Shown: positions 36,401-50,145 of the stretch, piece after piece
How the letters are laid out: each line of letters starts with the position of its first letter
Position numbering within the stretch: the first letter of the stretch is position 1
From: Apteryx mantelli
Taxonomy: Eukaryota > Chordata > Aves > Apterygiformes > Apterygidae
Reading direction: 5' to 3'
Assembly: GCF_036417845.1 (NCBI RefSeq)
Contig: NC_089979.1
Coordinates: forward strand, 122,669,415 to 122,733,414
DNA length: 64,000 nucleotides
Notes under the pieces: generated by a model
Told to the model about the DNA's origin: nothing
Databases searched by the model: none
Seen by the model: the letters and a program-made list of their open reading frames with translations, nothing else
Program-made: the position numbers and the translations under genes

Positions 36401-39400
36401 CTCTCCAAGACTCCAGAAGTTTTCTGTAAAGCTCAAGCTAGTCTCTGAATTTCAATGGTGGCCAACAATTGTCTCCTAAAATATGCGACTCTTTCACAGT
36501 GACAGTATGTCTCTTCAAAGTCACCTGAATCAGGTGTCTACCAGAGAGGCAAAATACTGTCTTTCAGCTGAGGAGCACTACTGTAACGCTTGTGGGGTGG
36601 GATTTCACATCTCTGCCGAGTCCTGAATTGAGCAGCAGAGAGGAGCCAGCACAGGTGCGGCACGGAATAATGCCTTCACTGAAGATGGAAAGATGAAGGA
36701 CAGGGGCCACAGAGGAAGGGGTGGAAAGGAGCCTCTCCACGGCCAGCTACTGGCCTATTTCAACCACAGTTATCATTTTTCAGAGGTTTCAAGATATTAA
36801 TTGCCTATACATTTTATGAAAATTGGTGGCTGGGTATACAGGGAAATCCAAATTAGTGCCCTAACATTGAAAAGTCAGTTGTAACTCAGTCCCCTTCACT
36901 GCAATGAGAAGCTATCAGGTGTTTAATTATTCGGTATATACAGCTGTATATAGGTTCAGGACAGGTGAAACATAAATCCAGAGGAAATCAGGCTTCATTA
37001 GTTCCACTACTCATAAGCAAATTGTGTGCAACATGAGCACACACAAACCGAAAAGTTAACTGTATAAGATATCAGTTCAATCTCCCTTATCATATCTGCC
37101 CCCTACACACTTGAAAAAATATTTTCATTCCTTCTTCGCTTATAAGCTATTTTTATCAGAGAATTCTGCCATGTTCAGTATTCTCTTAGCATACAGGTTT
37201 TCAATTTTCAGATTTCTTTTTATATTTATCTAAAAAAGACTGCAAGACTCTATATCTGAAATACTTTCTCTCCCTTCTTCGTCCCTAAATGAAAGTTATT
37301 TTCTAATTTGAGTGAGCAAGTAGGTAAAGAAAGTTTAGAAAGAAAGTAATTTTTAGAAGGAAAAAAAATTCAAGTGAGCATATGACAGAAGGAAACCATC
37401 AACAACGGCAACAACAAAAAATGAGACTGACTACTGCTTGCTGCTTTGATAAACTTGAAAACACTCACAGTTTATAGAAATTTAGCTCTCCAAGGAGCCA
37501 GGAGAATAATATCTGCCATGGCAACCAAACAGAGCAGTCTTCTGGTACTTTCTGAATGAGTATTTAGGAGGAGATTAATTCAATACTCCGAATGATGAAA
37601 GGGCTCTTGAGATCCATAACTGTCTCCCACAAATTACCCTTTATTGTACAACTGGATGTTTAGAACAGATTGCACATTATCTATATTGAACTAGAGCTTT
37701 CACAGCAAATTTATATGAAACAGATTAAGCCCACACGATGTGTCACACTATTTTCTCCCACTCCATTCAGTGCATTTAGAGAAACAGGTATTTTGTTAAA
37801 TGGATCATTGCAGTTTTGCAGGATTTATTTTTAAACTTATTTATATTTAGAAGCGATTGTAAACATTTTTACTATGTAACTTTGAAATTCCTGAAACATG
37901 GAAAAACATAGAAAGCTACAAAGAAACACTTATATTACAATATAGTATATAAACACAGATAGCAGAAAGACTGCCACAAATGATAATATGCCAGTAAGCA
38001 TTATAATCTTTTTTTTATGCATTTCATGTTTCACAGATATAATAAATTCAAGTGATGGCATACCTCAATAAATAATTATGCCTTCCTACTTATATGCATC
38101 AAAATACTTTTTTCAGCAAATGCAGCATCTGAGAAGTACCATATAGCTCAATAAACACAAGTATCTTTTAAAAAACATTTTTAGAAAAGTGTATCAAACA
38201 CCTTGATGCTTCATCAGAATCTGAATTACTGCAGAACCTAGTCTGCCAGGAAAAATTAATTCAGTATTTTGTTTACTCCCTTCCTTATATTGCAAACAAT
38301 CATACTGTACAACAGACAAAACTGGAAGAAACTCATAATGAAAAAGATTTACAGTGCAAATGCATTTACTAATTACTACAGCATAAAAGAGCTAGTCAGC
38401 TAGTTAGGGGAATGCAGAAGCATGCATTCTCCCTCTGCTAAGACCACTATGGTAAGTTCTTCTCCACAGTTTAGCAACATTCATGATACAGTACTTCAGT
38501 GGCTGTATTAAGTGAACAGTTTTTTAGTTGTTTGCAACTATGAGTAATACCTGGATCATACAGACTGCCATGGAGGAGGTATATCTAAAATTTAGTCTCA
38601 ACCAGTCTACTATCTTCAGTTACTTGAGGTTAAAGATTATAAATGGAATTGCTTCTGTTTTGTATTTGGCAGCTGGATCACCAAATGCAACAGTAATAGG
38701 CACTTGACAGAATAAAGGTCTCATTCTATAAATCTCTAGTTCATACTTATGTTATAAAAAGCTGGTTTTGTTATTTAATAATTATTAAATATTATTCAAA
38801 AGGGTTTAAAAATTCATACAATGAAGAAAATATTAAATTTGCAAACTGAAGTATCTAAAAAACAGGTGAAACTAAAATTAAGGTGCACACGCAATTCTTA
38901 AAACAGAATTGAAATGAAGGGTAAAGCTTCCAAAAATTTCTAAAGGCCACACATAATTTCTAGTGATATTCAGTGAAGATCGACATTTGATCTATCAAAA
39001 CATTTTTGAAAATCCCACTTTCGGTGTCTGATTACATTATTACCTATTATTTCTTCAAAATTCCTATCTTTTTCAGAACTCAGAATACACTGGGCAAGCA
39101 ACAGAGAAACAAAATGTAACGAGTACAATTACAATTTTGAAAATCCAAGACTTATGTAGAACTATCACTAATTTGCAAATGAGAGAATTCTGAATTTACA
39201 CTGGTTAAGTACAGAATGTGCTTCATAAGGAACTGTGTATCCTGGTTAATAAACAGCAGGTGAAGCAAGGAACAATGGTTAGGTCCCAAGCAAAGAAGTA
39301 CTATTTGCCTAGGCATTAAACAGCGAAAAATAAAAATAAAGGCAGCCTCACTCATTGAACATCATCTAACTATCACTGAGTGAGACAGGAATTTGGGAGG

Positions 39401-42195
39401 TGGGAAGGGAGTAATAGCAATGAGACAATTCAACCCTGAATAATGATCCAGAGCTCAAGGAACAGACCTGTGTTTTGGCAAGTTTTGCTATTTATTATTC
39501 ATTTTGTTATTTATTACTTTTGTTCTACTTTACCATCATTATATCCCATTAAGAAACCTTCAGTCCCCAAGTCCCCATTTTGTTACTGAAAATTAATACT
39601 GTTTAAATTTTAGAAGGTCCTTCAAAATGTTAGGTGTTTTAAGTATCAACTACCACTAAAAAAACCTATGGCCTAGATCTCTTTTGGGTAGGAGGTTCTT
39701 GAATCTAATGGAGTTGGGCTGATTATTCCAGCTGAAGACTTTTGTGCTTCTTGACTCCTGTAAAAATTAATGAAGTGAAACAGATTTGTACATTTCACCA
39801 TTTAGATTCAACAGGAAAATTACACAGGTTTTAGCACTATATTTTAGAAAACAATTGAGGGTATCATTAGAATGATAGTTTTTCAAAGAGGTGTATCTTC
39901 TGATTAAAAAACCTTCAAAACAAACCAATCTCTTCTGCATAATTAAATGGGTTACAATTTCAAGTTAATATATTATCATGGAATTGGAAACTATAACTTG
40001 AGAATTCTGTCTGTAAGGATCTGCAGAAGTACCTACATTATTCAGTAAATCACTTCCCCCCAATAATACTGACTTAGGGTCATCATCTCCCACATTTACT
40101 GTTCTCCTTAAAAACAGGCTAGACAAATCTCCAAAATGTGGTAAGAATTTTAATCTGCACGTTCATGAAATAAAATGTGCAACTAGAGAGCAAAGAATAA
40201 TTTGCCAATGTGAACTTTATCCCAACACCAATTCTTTTGCCCTTTAGTCAGTGGAATCTCTTCTTCCTGAGTGTTTTTGCCTGCATCCATCTTTTCCTCT
40301 CCTTCCATTAAAAAAAAATAAAAAAAATTGCTGTTAATCTTTCCAATTTTCTCTTTGACTTTATTACCATTCCCTTTGGTTTATTGTTCCTTTGCATGAA
40401 ACTAACTTCTTTTGACTTCCAGAATTTCTATATTTTAGCCATAATCCACTTGTTGCATTATGACAGGGGGAAGCTAACTCTTCCTACTGCTTTGCCAGAA
40501 ACATGCCATCTTCACTTCCTTGTTAGCATGCTTTTTCCTCAAAAATCATTGTTTGTTCTTTCATATGGCCACATAGGTATGGAAATGCTCTCTATGAACA
40601 TCCAGAAAGCACATTTGCAAAACTCACATCCGATGTATACAGAACATTTCATACAACCATGATCAGGCATTAATGAGTCATGATCACGTCTTCCTGGTGG
40701 GCTGCAAACTGTCCATGCAATTAGATCTGCCAAAATGCCTGATTATTTTTTTCATCACTTCCTCCAGGGCATAATTTTTGCTGTCTTTCTAATATGGTCT
40801 GTCTTTTAGTTTACAGCTTTTTAATAGAAAGTATTAGATTAGCTTAGCTATAGATATCACTACTTGTCTCCTATAATAGTCACAGTGAGAAATTAGAAAT
40901 GCAGCATGAACTGTAGCATATTTAGAATATGGTGTTGGGGAGGGAATATATTTTGTAGGAGTTATTTCTTTTCATGACTGAATAAAGATGTACTGAAAGC
41001 TGTACACCACACTATAAAAGTTTTGTAGCTCCAGATACTTTGAATGAATGTAAAATCTTAAATATAGTAAGATGTTCTCTGAAGTCAACCTTGCCATATA
41101 AACACCTTCCATGTCCTTAGGATGACAGCTGATTGTTGCCTTGGTAACAAAGGCTGCTCTCTACTGTGTTAATTTAAAGGGATTCAGGTAATTTGAAGTC
41201 GAATTTCCAATTGCTAATTTTATACCTGCCATAGGTACCAAAGTTCATAAGATTACAATAGAAAGTTGTCACTGCATCTGACAACAGTGAATATGCAAAT
41301 GTTTTTTCACTGTTCTTGGTCAACTGCATCACTCTTACGTACCCCTCTGCAGGAAACTCAACTGCATAGGTTCCCCCTCTGTAAGAGGGTAATTATGGTA
41401 ATAGAGGAAACACACCTGAAAGCAAAAATAGAGAGATTGTAGGTGTAAATAAATAAAAAAGTAAGTACAAATAAATTTGGCCTTAGTGTTCTTTAAACTG
41501 ATATAAGATATTTACAAAAAAGCAAAACCAAAATAACATAACAAACAAAATCCACTATGCTCTATTTTTAACGCGTAAGAGTTTATGCATATGTTTATAT
41601 AAAGGACTTTTAAAAAATCACCATTTAAAAAGACATTCCAGTCATCCATTTCAGTCAAGTCACATTGTTTAAATAAAACTTTAAGAGAGATACGAGTAGA
41701 CACTACTTGTTATACAAGTACTTCCAGTTAGTTATACCAGTTTTGTGTTGTTAAAACATTTCATCTTACTTGGATGCACAGGGCAGCCTGCACTTGTACA
41801 CCAGTCCACTGACTTCAACAGTTTAAGATGTTTGGTAAGTATCTGTACATATGGATGCACTAGGCATCAGGATTGCCTGTAGCCAATACGGAAACATTGT
41901 CCTTTGTCCAATAACCAAAACAGCTAATATCTTGTGTATATAAAAGCACAAGAACTTTATCCAGCAGCATGCATCTTTCTCAAAGCAATAAGAATTTCAA
42001 GCTCATACTACAGTACTGCTTAGAGTGTGCATGCTGGCATATGCAGTATGTGGTATATATACAATATTTGACTTAATAATGATCTTAAGTTGTATTTGCG
42101 CAAGAGTGCTTTTCTTATTTTTATTGAGCCATCTTTGGGAAGTAACATTATATTATATCACATTGTTTATGGAGTCATGATATTACTGCAGTGGG

Positions 42196-42222
42196 TTTTT
42201 TTTTTTTTTTTTTTTTTTTTTT
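42196..42222. repeat. Poly(T) run, 27 bases
   Basis: Twenty-seven consecutive T residues. Read on the - strand it is a poly(A) run, but no AATAAA or recognisable 3' end lies before it. Confidence 0.97.
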
Positions 42223-45200
42223 CAATGAGTAGCCAAAGCACAATCACGTCACACTCATTCAACAAGCCAGGTTCAGAAACCATGTTTCCACTCAGCTGTG
42301 AAAGAATCACTGCCTTAGTCTGCTTAAATCTGCATTCTCTATTTCCAAACTCAAAAGTGAAATTAAAACAGATTTTTCCCTAATACTCCAGGGCTTAATA
42401 AATCTAAAAATTTCTCATGGCCAGCCTACCCTTTCTAATCAAACTGCAGAACTACTATCTCAAATCCCAGTTTCAGAGACACATAAAAGTGAATGATATT
42501 TTACAAGAGGCCAAACAGCTCACATAGATTTGCACATAAGTAATCACAACATTAGGGCCACAGTTTGCATATATACCCAAAGAAAAGAAAAAGCTTAAAA
42601 AAACCTCTGAAATAATAAATAAAAGTTTAATAAAACAGCTGCAGAATCACTCAGTATCACAGTTACTACCAAAATTGTCACTGACAAGCTGATTAAGTAT
42701 TACCAAAGACATAACAATAATAAAGGACATAAAATTATATACAGATCCATATTCACATGCAGGCATATAAGGACATGTGTACATGCACGGGGGTCAGTGT
42801 GTTAGAAAAATAAAGATGTACTTCAAATAGCAAGAAGAGAGATTTCATAGTCAACTTACATTTCGGCATATACAGACAGGAGTTGCTCATTTATTTTTCT
42901 ACTGTGAAGACACTGAAATTGCTTGATTTTTGATATCAGTGAGAAATTAAAAATCAAAGGAAAGCACATCCTGTGAGTGTGATATGTGCAACTACCTTTG
43001 CTGTCACTCCTCTATCCTCCTCAACTTTCATTTTCAGGTTTCAGCATTCAGTATTGTTTGCATTAGGTTTTCTTCCCAAACCAGCACATTCTGTTCTCTT
43101 TGAAATGAAGGCCTCAAGAGCTGAGTATTTTGAATGCTATAACCAAATGTGCATATAATGAGGGTAAATTAAATACAATTTAATCCAGTTGAAAGGTCGT
43201 GAGATTTTGTTCAAATACTGAATATTGTGATGAGGGAACAGTACAATACAGAATAGATTCTGTTCTTCTTTATCTCTTTGTTTGTGTCCTGATAAAATCA
43301 ATGTAAATGAACTGCCTAGTGGAGCAAGGCTGGCACGAGTACTTAAATGACTTTTTTTCCAATCACTTCTTTTCCTGGATTAATTCCACTGTCACTGTGT
43401 TTAGAACTGTAGAACAGTCACAGTGGCAAATAAATGGATGTTTTCAAAATACTCACTACACAGGGGTTTAAAATGCCTGACAGCTGATTAGAGTTCAGGG
43501 TGAACTGCAACAAGGCAAATAGTACATTTATTAAATCAGCTTCATGAAACTGCCTGCATATAGCCTAACAGTGTCTCTCCCAAGGAGGTCATAAACATTA
43601 AGATAAGTAAAACAAAGAAATTCAAAACTGGAAAGATTACAAGAGTCTACACACCAAAATGAGCAAGGACAGAAAACCCTTTAGAAAAAAGCACAATGGA
43701 CAGAATTAAAAAAAAAAAAAAAAAAGCAAGTACAACACTTGAGGGAACAGGACAGGAAGGGGAGAAGACAATTTCCAAACCAAATGATCTCTATGAAACA
43801 TAATCAGTTTATAGTGACTCTTTTTGTCAGATAAAGGAAACAGTCTGGCTGCAGACTGATGTACAGAACCAGAACATCAAGCTAGCTCCTCTTCCTCTTG
43901 TTCACCTACAAACTAAATGCTAAAGCACTGCTATTTTACTTTAACTGTTTCTTCAAGTTATACTGTTGTCATGGACACTGCTGTTGATACCCTTGATACC
44001 TATGATCGTTGTGGTCTGGTTATTTTGAAGTCCCAAATGGAGACTGGGAACAACCAGCTTCCCTTTATCAATAAGGAATCAGTAAAATATAAAAAACTCT
44101 GTAGAGACAAAGAATTACGGCGCATCATAAGATGAATATAGATCTGGAAAAACAACCCATTACTTACTATAGCACGTAAGTAAATACTCCTCTTTAAATA
44201 ACTGTCCACAAAGATCTCACTCCCAGTGACTAGCAATCAGTTACCATGTGGACTGGAGGTGTGTGTGAATTGTTCCATTTATATAGAAGTGGTATGGTTT
44301 TATGGGACAATCTTCCTAGACACATGAAATAAGAACAGATCATGCCTCAAGGAAAATACACAAAGCTCAGTTTGCGCTAGACTGACAATGCAAAAAGTGG
44401 CTCATGAACTGGTAAATGAGATCCTAGCAATTGTGAAGTGAGCAAATGTATCTTACGGCACTGAAGGAAGAAAATGGACTGCAGACACTTCTGCCAAATG
44501 TTTCTTTTTTGAGTTAATGGAAAGCTCTGATTAGGAGCAGCAAAAGGTCAAAACAGTAGAGGGTTAGTGATTAACTTTACGCTGCCAATTGACTAAATTT
44601 CCTTTGTTTTACTTGGTAAGTCAGTCTGCATAAAATGTTGTTGCTTTGCATTTTCATGGACAAGAAAGTTCTGAACTATAGCTGAACTGCCTCACTCTGC
44701 GGCAACGAACTGTATTAATCCAGCTAGGACATGCCAGATACAACAATGCTGGATATGAATGCAGATCCTGACTACAGTTTTGTGAGGCAGTATTGGGCAG
44801 AGCAGGTAATATGGCTACAGGCTGGACTGACAAATTAGCTGACTTCTAGCACAATCTGCATCATGGTAATGGAGCCATAGATATATTCCGCTTGTCAGGA
44901 TTTTCAAGACCAGCAGGATACAACGTCCAAGCTATCTCTCTAATAATAAAAGAGGGATTTAGTTTAGTTAAATGCCTGATAGGTACAGAGGTTCCAGCTT
45001 AATGTGGTGATGAATACCCCAAATCCAAAGCAACGTGCTTCTGGACAGAGCAGAACCAATATTATTCCCGATTTGTTTGGATAGTGAACATCTGTAGTGT
45101 ACTTTACCAGCGTTTGGCCTCTGGAACCCCTGGAGAGAGGGGGAATGCTTCTATACATGCAGTTTTGTGTTGCAGAAGATTTGGGTGAAAACAAGCTCTT

Positions 45201-47599
45201 TGCGAAGACCCTATGCCCTGAGAAGGAAAGTATTCTGAACTACCTCCCCCATTTCTGGGTAGAACAGGTCTTTGAGAGGAGACGAGGGATGAAAAAGAGT
45301 ATTCCTTTGCAAACCTGAACTGAATCTTACCAGTAATTTAAGGAGAAGAGAACATCTGGTAGAACTATCACCTGTTATCTGTTACATAGTTCCTAAATAC
45401 AATAATTGCAACCATTTAACCCAGAGTATAAGTGAAATGTGGCACACTGTCAGGGAGGCACTGCAGTTATCTGACCAAAGCATGAAAGTCATGCTTTTAC
45501 TGCTACCATTACATGATGCCTTAAAAGGTGGAAAAGGTTTGTTATCATCAAACACCTTTTGGTCTTGCTCTTAAATTGTGCTGGATTAAAAAGGCCTCAG
45601 CAGATTCACCCTCCCCTCCTTTTTTCCTAGAGACATATCAGCGCTTCTCTTTGCAGGGGAACTTTCAGAAGGTTTTACTAGCAATATCAAAAAGCTAACA
45701 GAACCTGAGCCACAATTCTCTCTTTTCTAAATGAAAAGGGAAGAAATGCTTAAATCAGACTGTACATAAACAACAGGTCCCTCCTAGTGGGCCTAAAACT
45801 CCCCAGTGCTGAAAACTATTCTACTGCATGTAAGTTTTAGTATATGATCTGCTCTTTTAAACTCATGTTCACTTAGTCAAAATAAATTTCAATTAATTTC
45901 TTAGGGCATTTGACTTTTTCTTTATACAAATCCTCCTATTACTTTTAGAATATATTCATAAGTAATTTCATTCAAAATTGCTGCTACTACTGTAGATATA
46001 ATTTAGATACATATTTTCTAGTTGTGCCCTCTGGTTTCTTTGCTGTAGTTAGTTTTGGGAGAATATCCAGTGAACGGTAGCATTGGAGAACACTTATGTA
46101 ATGTGCTTATACATGTTACATAACTTTCATATACTATGACAGCCAAATGATCTCCAGGATATTTGGCTATCCGACAGCTCTTCCTTTCCAGCTCTCTCAC
46201 TATCCGGCTTTTACGGAGATATTAAAACAAACAAACAAAAAAACCCACCCAGCTCCCTAGATAACGTACAATAATGGAATCACATTTCCTAACAGCAGAA
46301 GCAGATGAGATTTCTGGTTTTCACATGGTCTCACATATATCCCCCGCAAGTAAACACAACTTTAGAAAATCACATTGCTTACAATACAGTCACTGTTTCA
46401 CAGTGGGAGACCCCCCACTTTTTGCAAATGTTTCTTCTCCTCACTCCTCAATAATCCAATCTTCAGTTGAATGGATGGCCCACATTATCCAAGAGCATTC
46501 TTTGAGGAGGAAGGGAAAGGAAATTTCTTGTATGATACTAATCTATTTAACAACTAAGCCACTACTTTTGAAAATACCTTGTGAGAAAACATTTCTTACC
46601 AATTCAGTTATTTTTCTTAGCCAATACCAATGCAAAAGACAAGGTACTTTACTCTAAAGAATATTAGCTCTATTTGTCTTTTCTAGAGTAGTTATACAGT
46701 CATAAAGCTTTATTTCTTCAGCCACACTTCCTTATAATTATTTATAACTTGCAAACAACAGAATCTGTAAAATATACTTTTTCAGGAAAGTAAAACAGTA
46801 AACAATCTGAAATCACACATTCTGATAAACAAAAACATTAACTCCTAGCATGCTGTTGTAAAAGAATCTCCTTCATGTCCTTCATAATGAGCATTATTTC
46901 ATTAACATATTGACAGAATACAAAAAGCATATATAATACTGTCATTTTAAGTATAACACAACTAATGTTTTTCTTAAATGTCAAGTATATGAAAGTAGAA
47001 CCACTATCTTATTCTTATGATTGAAGCTGGGGCTTTAATTGTGAAATACCATCTCTTTAACCTCAAAACCACAACATAGAATTTGAATTAAAAAAGTAGC
47101 ATTTAGCTGTAACATGCCTGGAAACATGGACAGAGGATATAAGATAGATAATCTGACCTAAAAAGCTAAGAGGCTTTGGGCATTATAGCAGAGTCTCAAA
47201 TGTTTATCTTGGTGCAACAGTTTTACTCTCAAAGCTAGCCAGTATGATTAGTATTTGTTGGAAAACATTATGTACACAGCACACTGGCAGACAGGAACTT
47301 TTAAATATATCTACTCCAGGGAAAAGTGGCTTCTTATAATCAGCTGAACCTTTCAAAAACTGCCTGTTGTGACTATAAAGTTGCCTTTAAGAAAATGAAC
47401 ACATAGAACAGTTACAAAGGAAATGTGTAGCCCAGAGTTATTATGTAGAAAGCATGGGCTGCAGAAATATGCCTATGCATTATGGAGGTGCTGGCCAGAA
47501 CTCCATAACTAAAGTGCCCCCGCAAGCTCAAAAAATCCAACAAGAAGAAAGATTCAATCACTTAACATTTCTGAATGGTAATTAATAAGGGAATAATCA

Positions 47600-47640
47600 T
47601 TTTAAATTTAAATTTCTATTTAAAATTAAATTTAAATTTT
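47600..47640. repeat. AT-rich self-complementary tract
   Basis: Repeated AAATTTAAATTT-type palindromes on both sides of a short centre (ctatttaaaat) make the whole 40-bp stretch self-complementary. It contains only one C and no G, so it melts easily. No function can be inferred. Confidence 0.7.
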
Positions 47641-48549
47641 AGATACAATATATTCTTACATAAGAGTCACAGATGAAAATAATTAAATACATTAAGTAAT
47701 ATAAACCTATTGCGCATCAATGCTAAATTTTTTCTGATACAAAGTTACTAAAGTTTGGAAGGTGCATTTTTAAGTACACTGGTCCCAAGTGCTAAAACTG
47801 CCTTTTTTTTTTCTTTTTTTTTTAAGAAAATAAACAATGCTACTTGCTATGCTATGCTATAACAGATCTGCATACTTTAAAGATGGAACAGGCCAACAGA
47901 TTAACCATCCTCAGCTCTTGCATATTACATCTCATGAGACATTCCAGTTCCACTCCCCTATCAAACCTAAAGTTCTCAGATTTTTCAGTTCTTAGTGGAT
48001 TAAATAATGTTCCACAAGAAAAGAACAGGAAAGACCAAAGTATGCTAAAGGCCTAATATTCCTGTGCCATCCAGTAACAGAAAACCAGAAAGTCTCAAGA
48101 AGCTTGCTAATTTGACTTTTCCCAAATCTGGTAATCAGTCTGGCTTTCATCATGTAAGCTAGATGTTAACCCGGCCTCCAAAAAGGACGAATCTGCACCA
48201 TTTCACATTATCTGGGCATCTAGACACAAAGAGGAAAAAAGGTGATTAGCTAAAAACCTGAAACCCAATGGTTGAATCTTCAACCCTTGAAGCATGAGAT
48301 TGTGTTAACTGACTTAAAGCAAATCTTCAAGCATCATTAACAAGCTAAAAGCAAATCAGGCAGCCATGTTTTCCCCATAGCCCACAAAATAAAATTATAA
48401 AAATCCAAATCCACAGATTCTGGAAGTCAAAAGGATCTCCATGACAATTCAGCCAAATACTTCCTCTCATAGGTAAAACCTAAAAAACTTTTCCACCAAA
48501 TCTGATTAGAATATATTAAAAAGACTGCAAATAATAATGAACCCATGTC

Positions 48550-48870
48550 CTTCACAGAAAGAAAAATTGAGTTGTAGAAATTCTTGCCAAAGGACGTTGT
48601 GGATCCTAAAGCTAAAACTGGTTCAAAGGGAGACAGGACAAGGTCATGGAAGAAAAAAACACCGAGAATTACTAAACACAAAGAAACTGCACTTGGATTA
48701 CAAAATCCAAGCTGAAAATGATTTGAAAGTGGGGGCATATTAACAGGAAGCACAATACCTGCATGTTTTTCTATTCTTCCCTAGGCATCTCTTTGGGGCT
48801 GCTGGTAGATAGATACAGGATACCAGGAAAGACAGACCTTTGTTTTGCCACAGTACAGCCATTCCTGGTA
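48550..48870 (+). mobile_element. Old CR1-family LINE 3' fragment
   Basis: Ordered matches to the 3' part of an older CR1 (L3-like) subfamily: 'gttgtagaaattcttgcca' and 'aaaggacgttgtggatcct', 'ctggttcaaagggagacagg', 'aaggtcatggaag', later 'ccctaggcatctctttgggg', 'gatacaggataccaggaaag' and 'cacagtacagccattcctgg'. The last two correspond to 'acaggatactgggctagatg' and 'cagtatggccattc'. The middle is more diverged. This family is widespread in birds and reptiles. Confidence 0.75.
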
Positions 48871-50069
48871 CATTCCATTTCTAATCAGGTCCAATATTCA
48901 GATTTTTCACAGATACAAAATTGTGTCTGTTTCAGACTGAATGTATCTAACTTCCAATTTCAGCCACTGTGCTACATTATGCTTTTATCAAGAAGGTTAA
49001 GAAGTCTCCCACTGTATTTCCCATGCATAAGTAAATATATATATACATGACAAGGCACCTCTCAACTCTATCCTTGACGAGCTATATAGAGTCTTGTAAG
49101 CCTTATGTCATTAAATAACCTCTCCTATATTATGGCAGGAAAGGTCACAAACTTCTGGTTCAGACCATCAGGTAGCTCAAGAGAATCATTTGCATAAGCA
49201 TTAAAAAAGAATTGCTGATATCAGGGACAAAATTCTCATAAGTGTACCTACAGCAGACAGAGATTTGTTCCCATACACACATATTAAATGCGCACTAACC
49301 AGAAAAACTAACAGAACTTAATCTCTGCAGAGGTCCCAATCCTCCCTTCTCCTTCACGTCATCTCCTGCATTCTTGGTGTGGCATCACAGCTCCTTTCTG
49401 ACTCCCTAATCCTTTGTACCAAATTAAAAGGAACAAAAGAAGTTCCTTTGGGAATACAGGTGCTACCAGTCCTCTGCTAAGGAAGCTGGCAGGTTGCTTT
49501 AATGGCAAATACATGAGAAATGGAAAGAAAAAGAAGGTAAAAGCTTCTTTCTGGCTGATGCTCCATGTCTGCTTCTGGCTGTGTGACTCAACACAGGGAC
49601 ATGATCCTGCTGCCTGATCTGAAATGTAGAGAAAAGGGGACTGGATCTCCCTCCCCCTTCACACACTGAGGCTTCATCTGCTCACTCCTTAGGAATCAGA
49701 CATCCTTTTGCATTCTGTCAAGGGACAGAAGTTTCTGCAGGCCCTCATCAACTATCATTTTCATTTCAGTCAAGTAATGCCCGTCACTGAACTCATATCT
49801 CCAGGGCAGTCAAATAATGAGTGAAAGTGTTGCTTTCCTCATTTACAGTATCTGTGAAATATATAGTCCAAATTTTGGTGGTATCATGCCACACACACAT
49901 TCAATTTGGGGTTAGAGCTCCCACTTCTCTACTAGTGACAGAGGTGGGTCTTTTTGTTTTTACACATACATGTATTCAGACAGAAATGTCTCATATACAA
50001 TTCAATGTGCCCTAGAAAGCAAATAATGAATTCATATCCCACAAGGAGCTTTAGCTACACCAACTAGCT

Positions 50070-50145
50070 CAACAGGAGGATGTTGGACTAGATAATTACT
50101 GGAGGTCCCTTCCAACCTATGTGAGTCTATGATTCTATCTAATCT
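50070..50145 (+). mobile_element. CR1 LINE 3'-end fragment
   Basis: Clear CR1 terminus: gatgttggactagataatta, then ggaggtcccttccaacct, then gattctat. This is the best-preserved CR1 end in the window, truncated to under 80 bp. Confidence 0.9.

Larger units (their letters stand above)
33451..48549. other. ANO10 intron segment, no gene recognised
   Basis: About 15 kb of AT-rich DNA with scattered simple repeats: A/C-rich tract 33991-34020, 27-T run 42196-42222, 18-A run 43708-43725, and an AT-rich palindromic tract at 47600-47640. The 127-codon open stretch at 46274-46657 has no recognisable similarity, no clear domain and no supporting splice or promoter context. I see no other structure. Confidence 0.5.

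Noticed and set aside
42196-42222. Poly(T) run as the reverse-strand tail of a retrocopy
   Set aside because: No poly(A) signal or gene-like sequence precedes it on the - strand.
46274-46657. 127-codon open stretch on the + strand
   Set aside because: No recognisable family, no signal peptide or domain, no promoter or splice context. Stretches of this length occur by chance in 64 kb.
48427-48753. 108-codon open stretch on the - strand
   Set aside because: It lies largely antisense to an old CR1 LINE fragment, so it is explained by the repeat.
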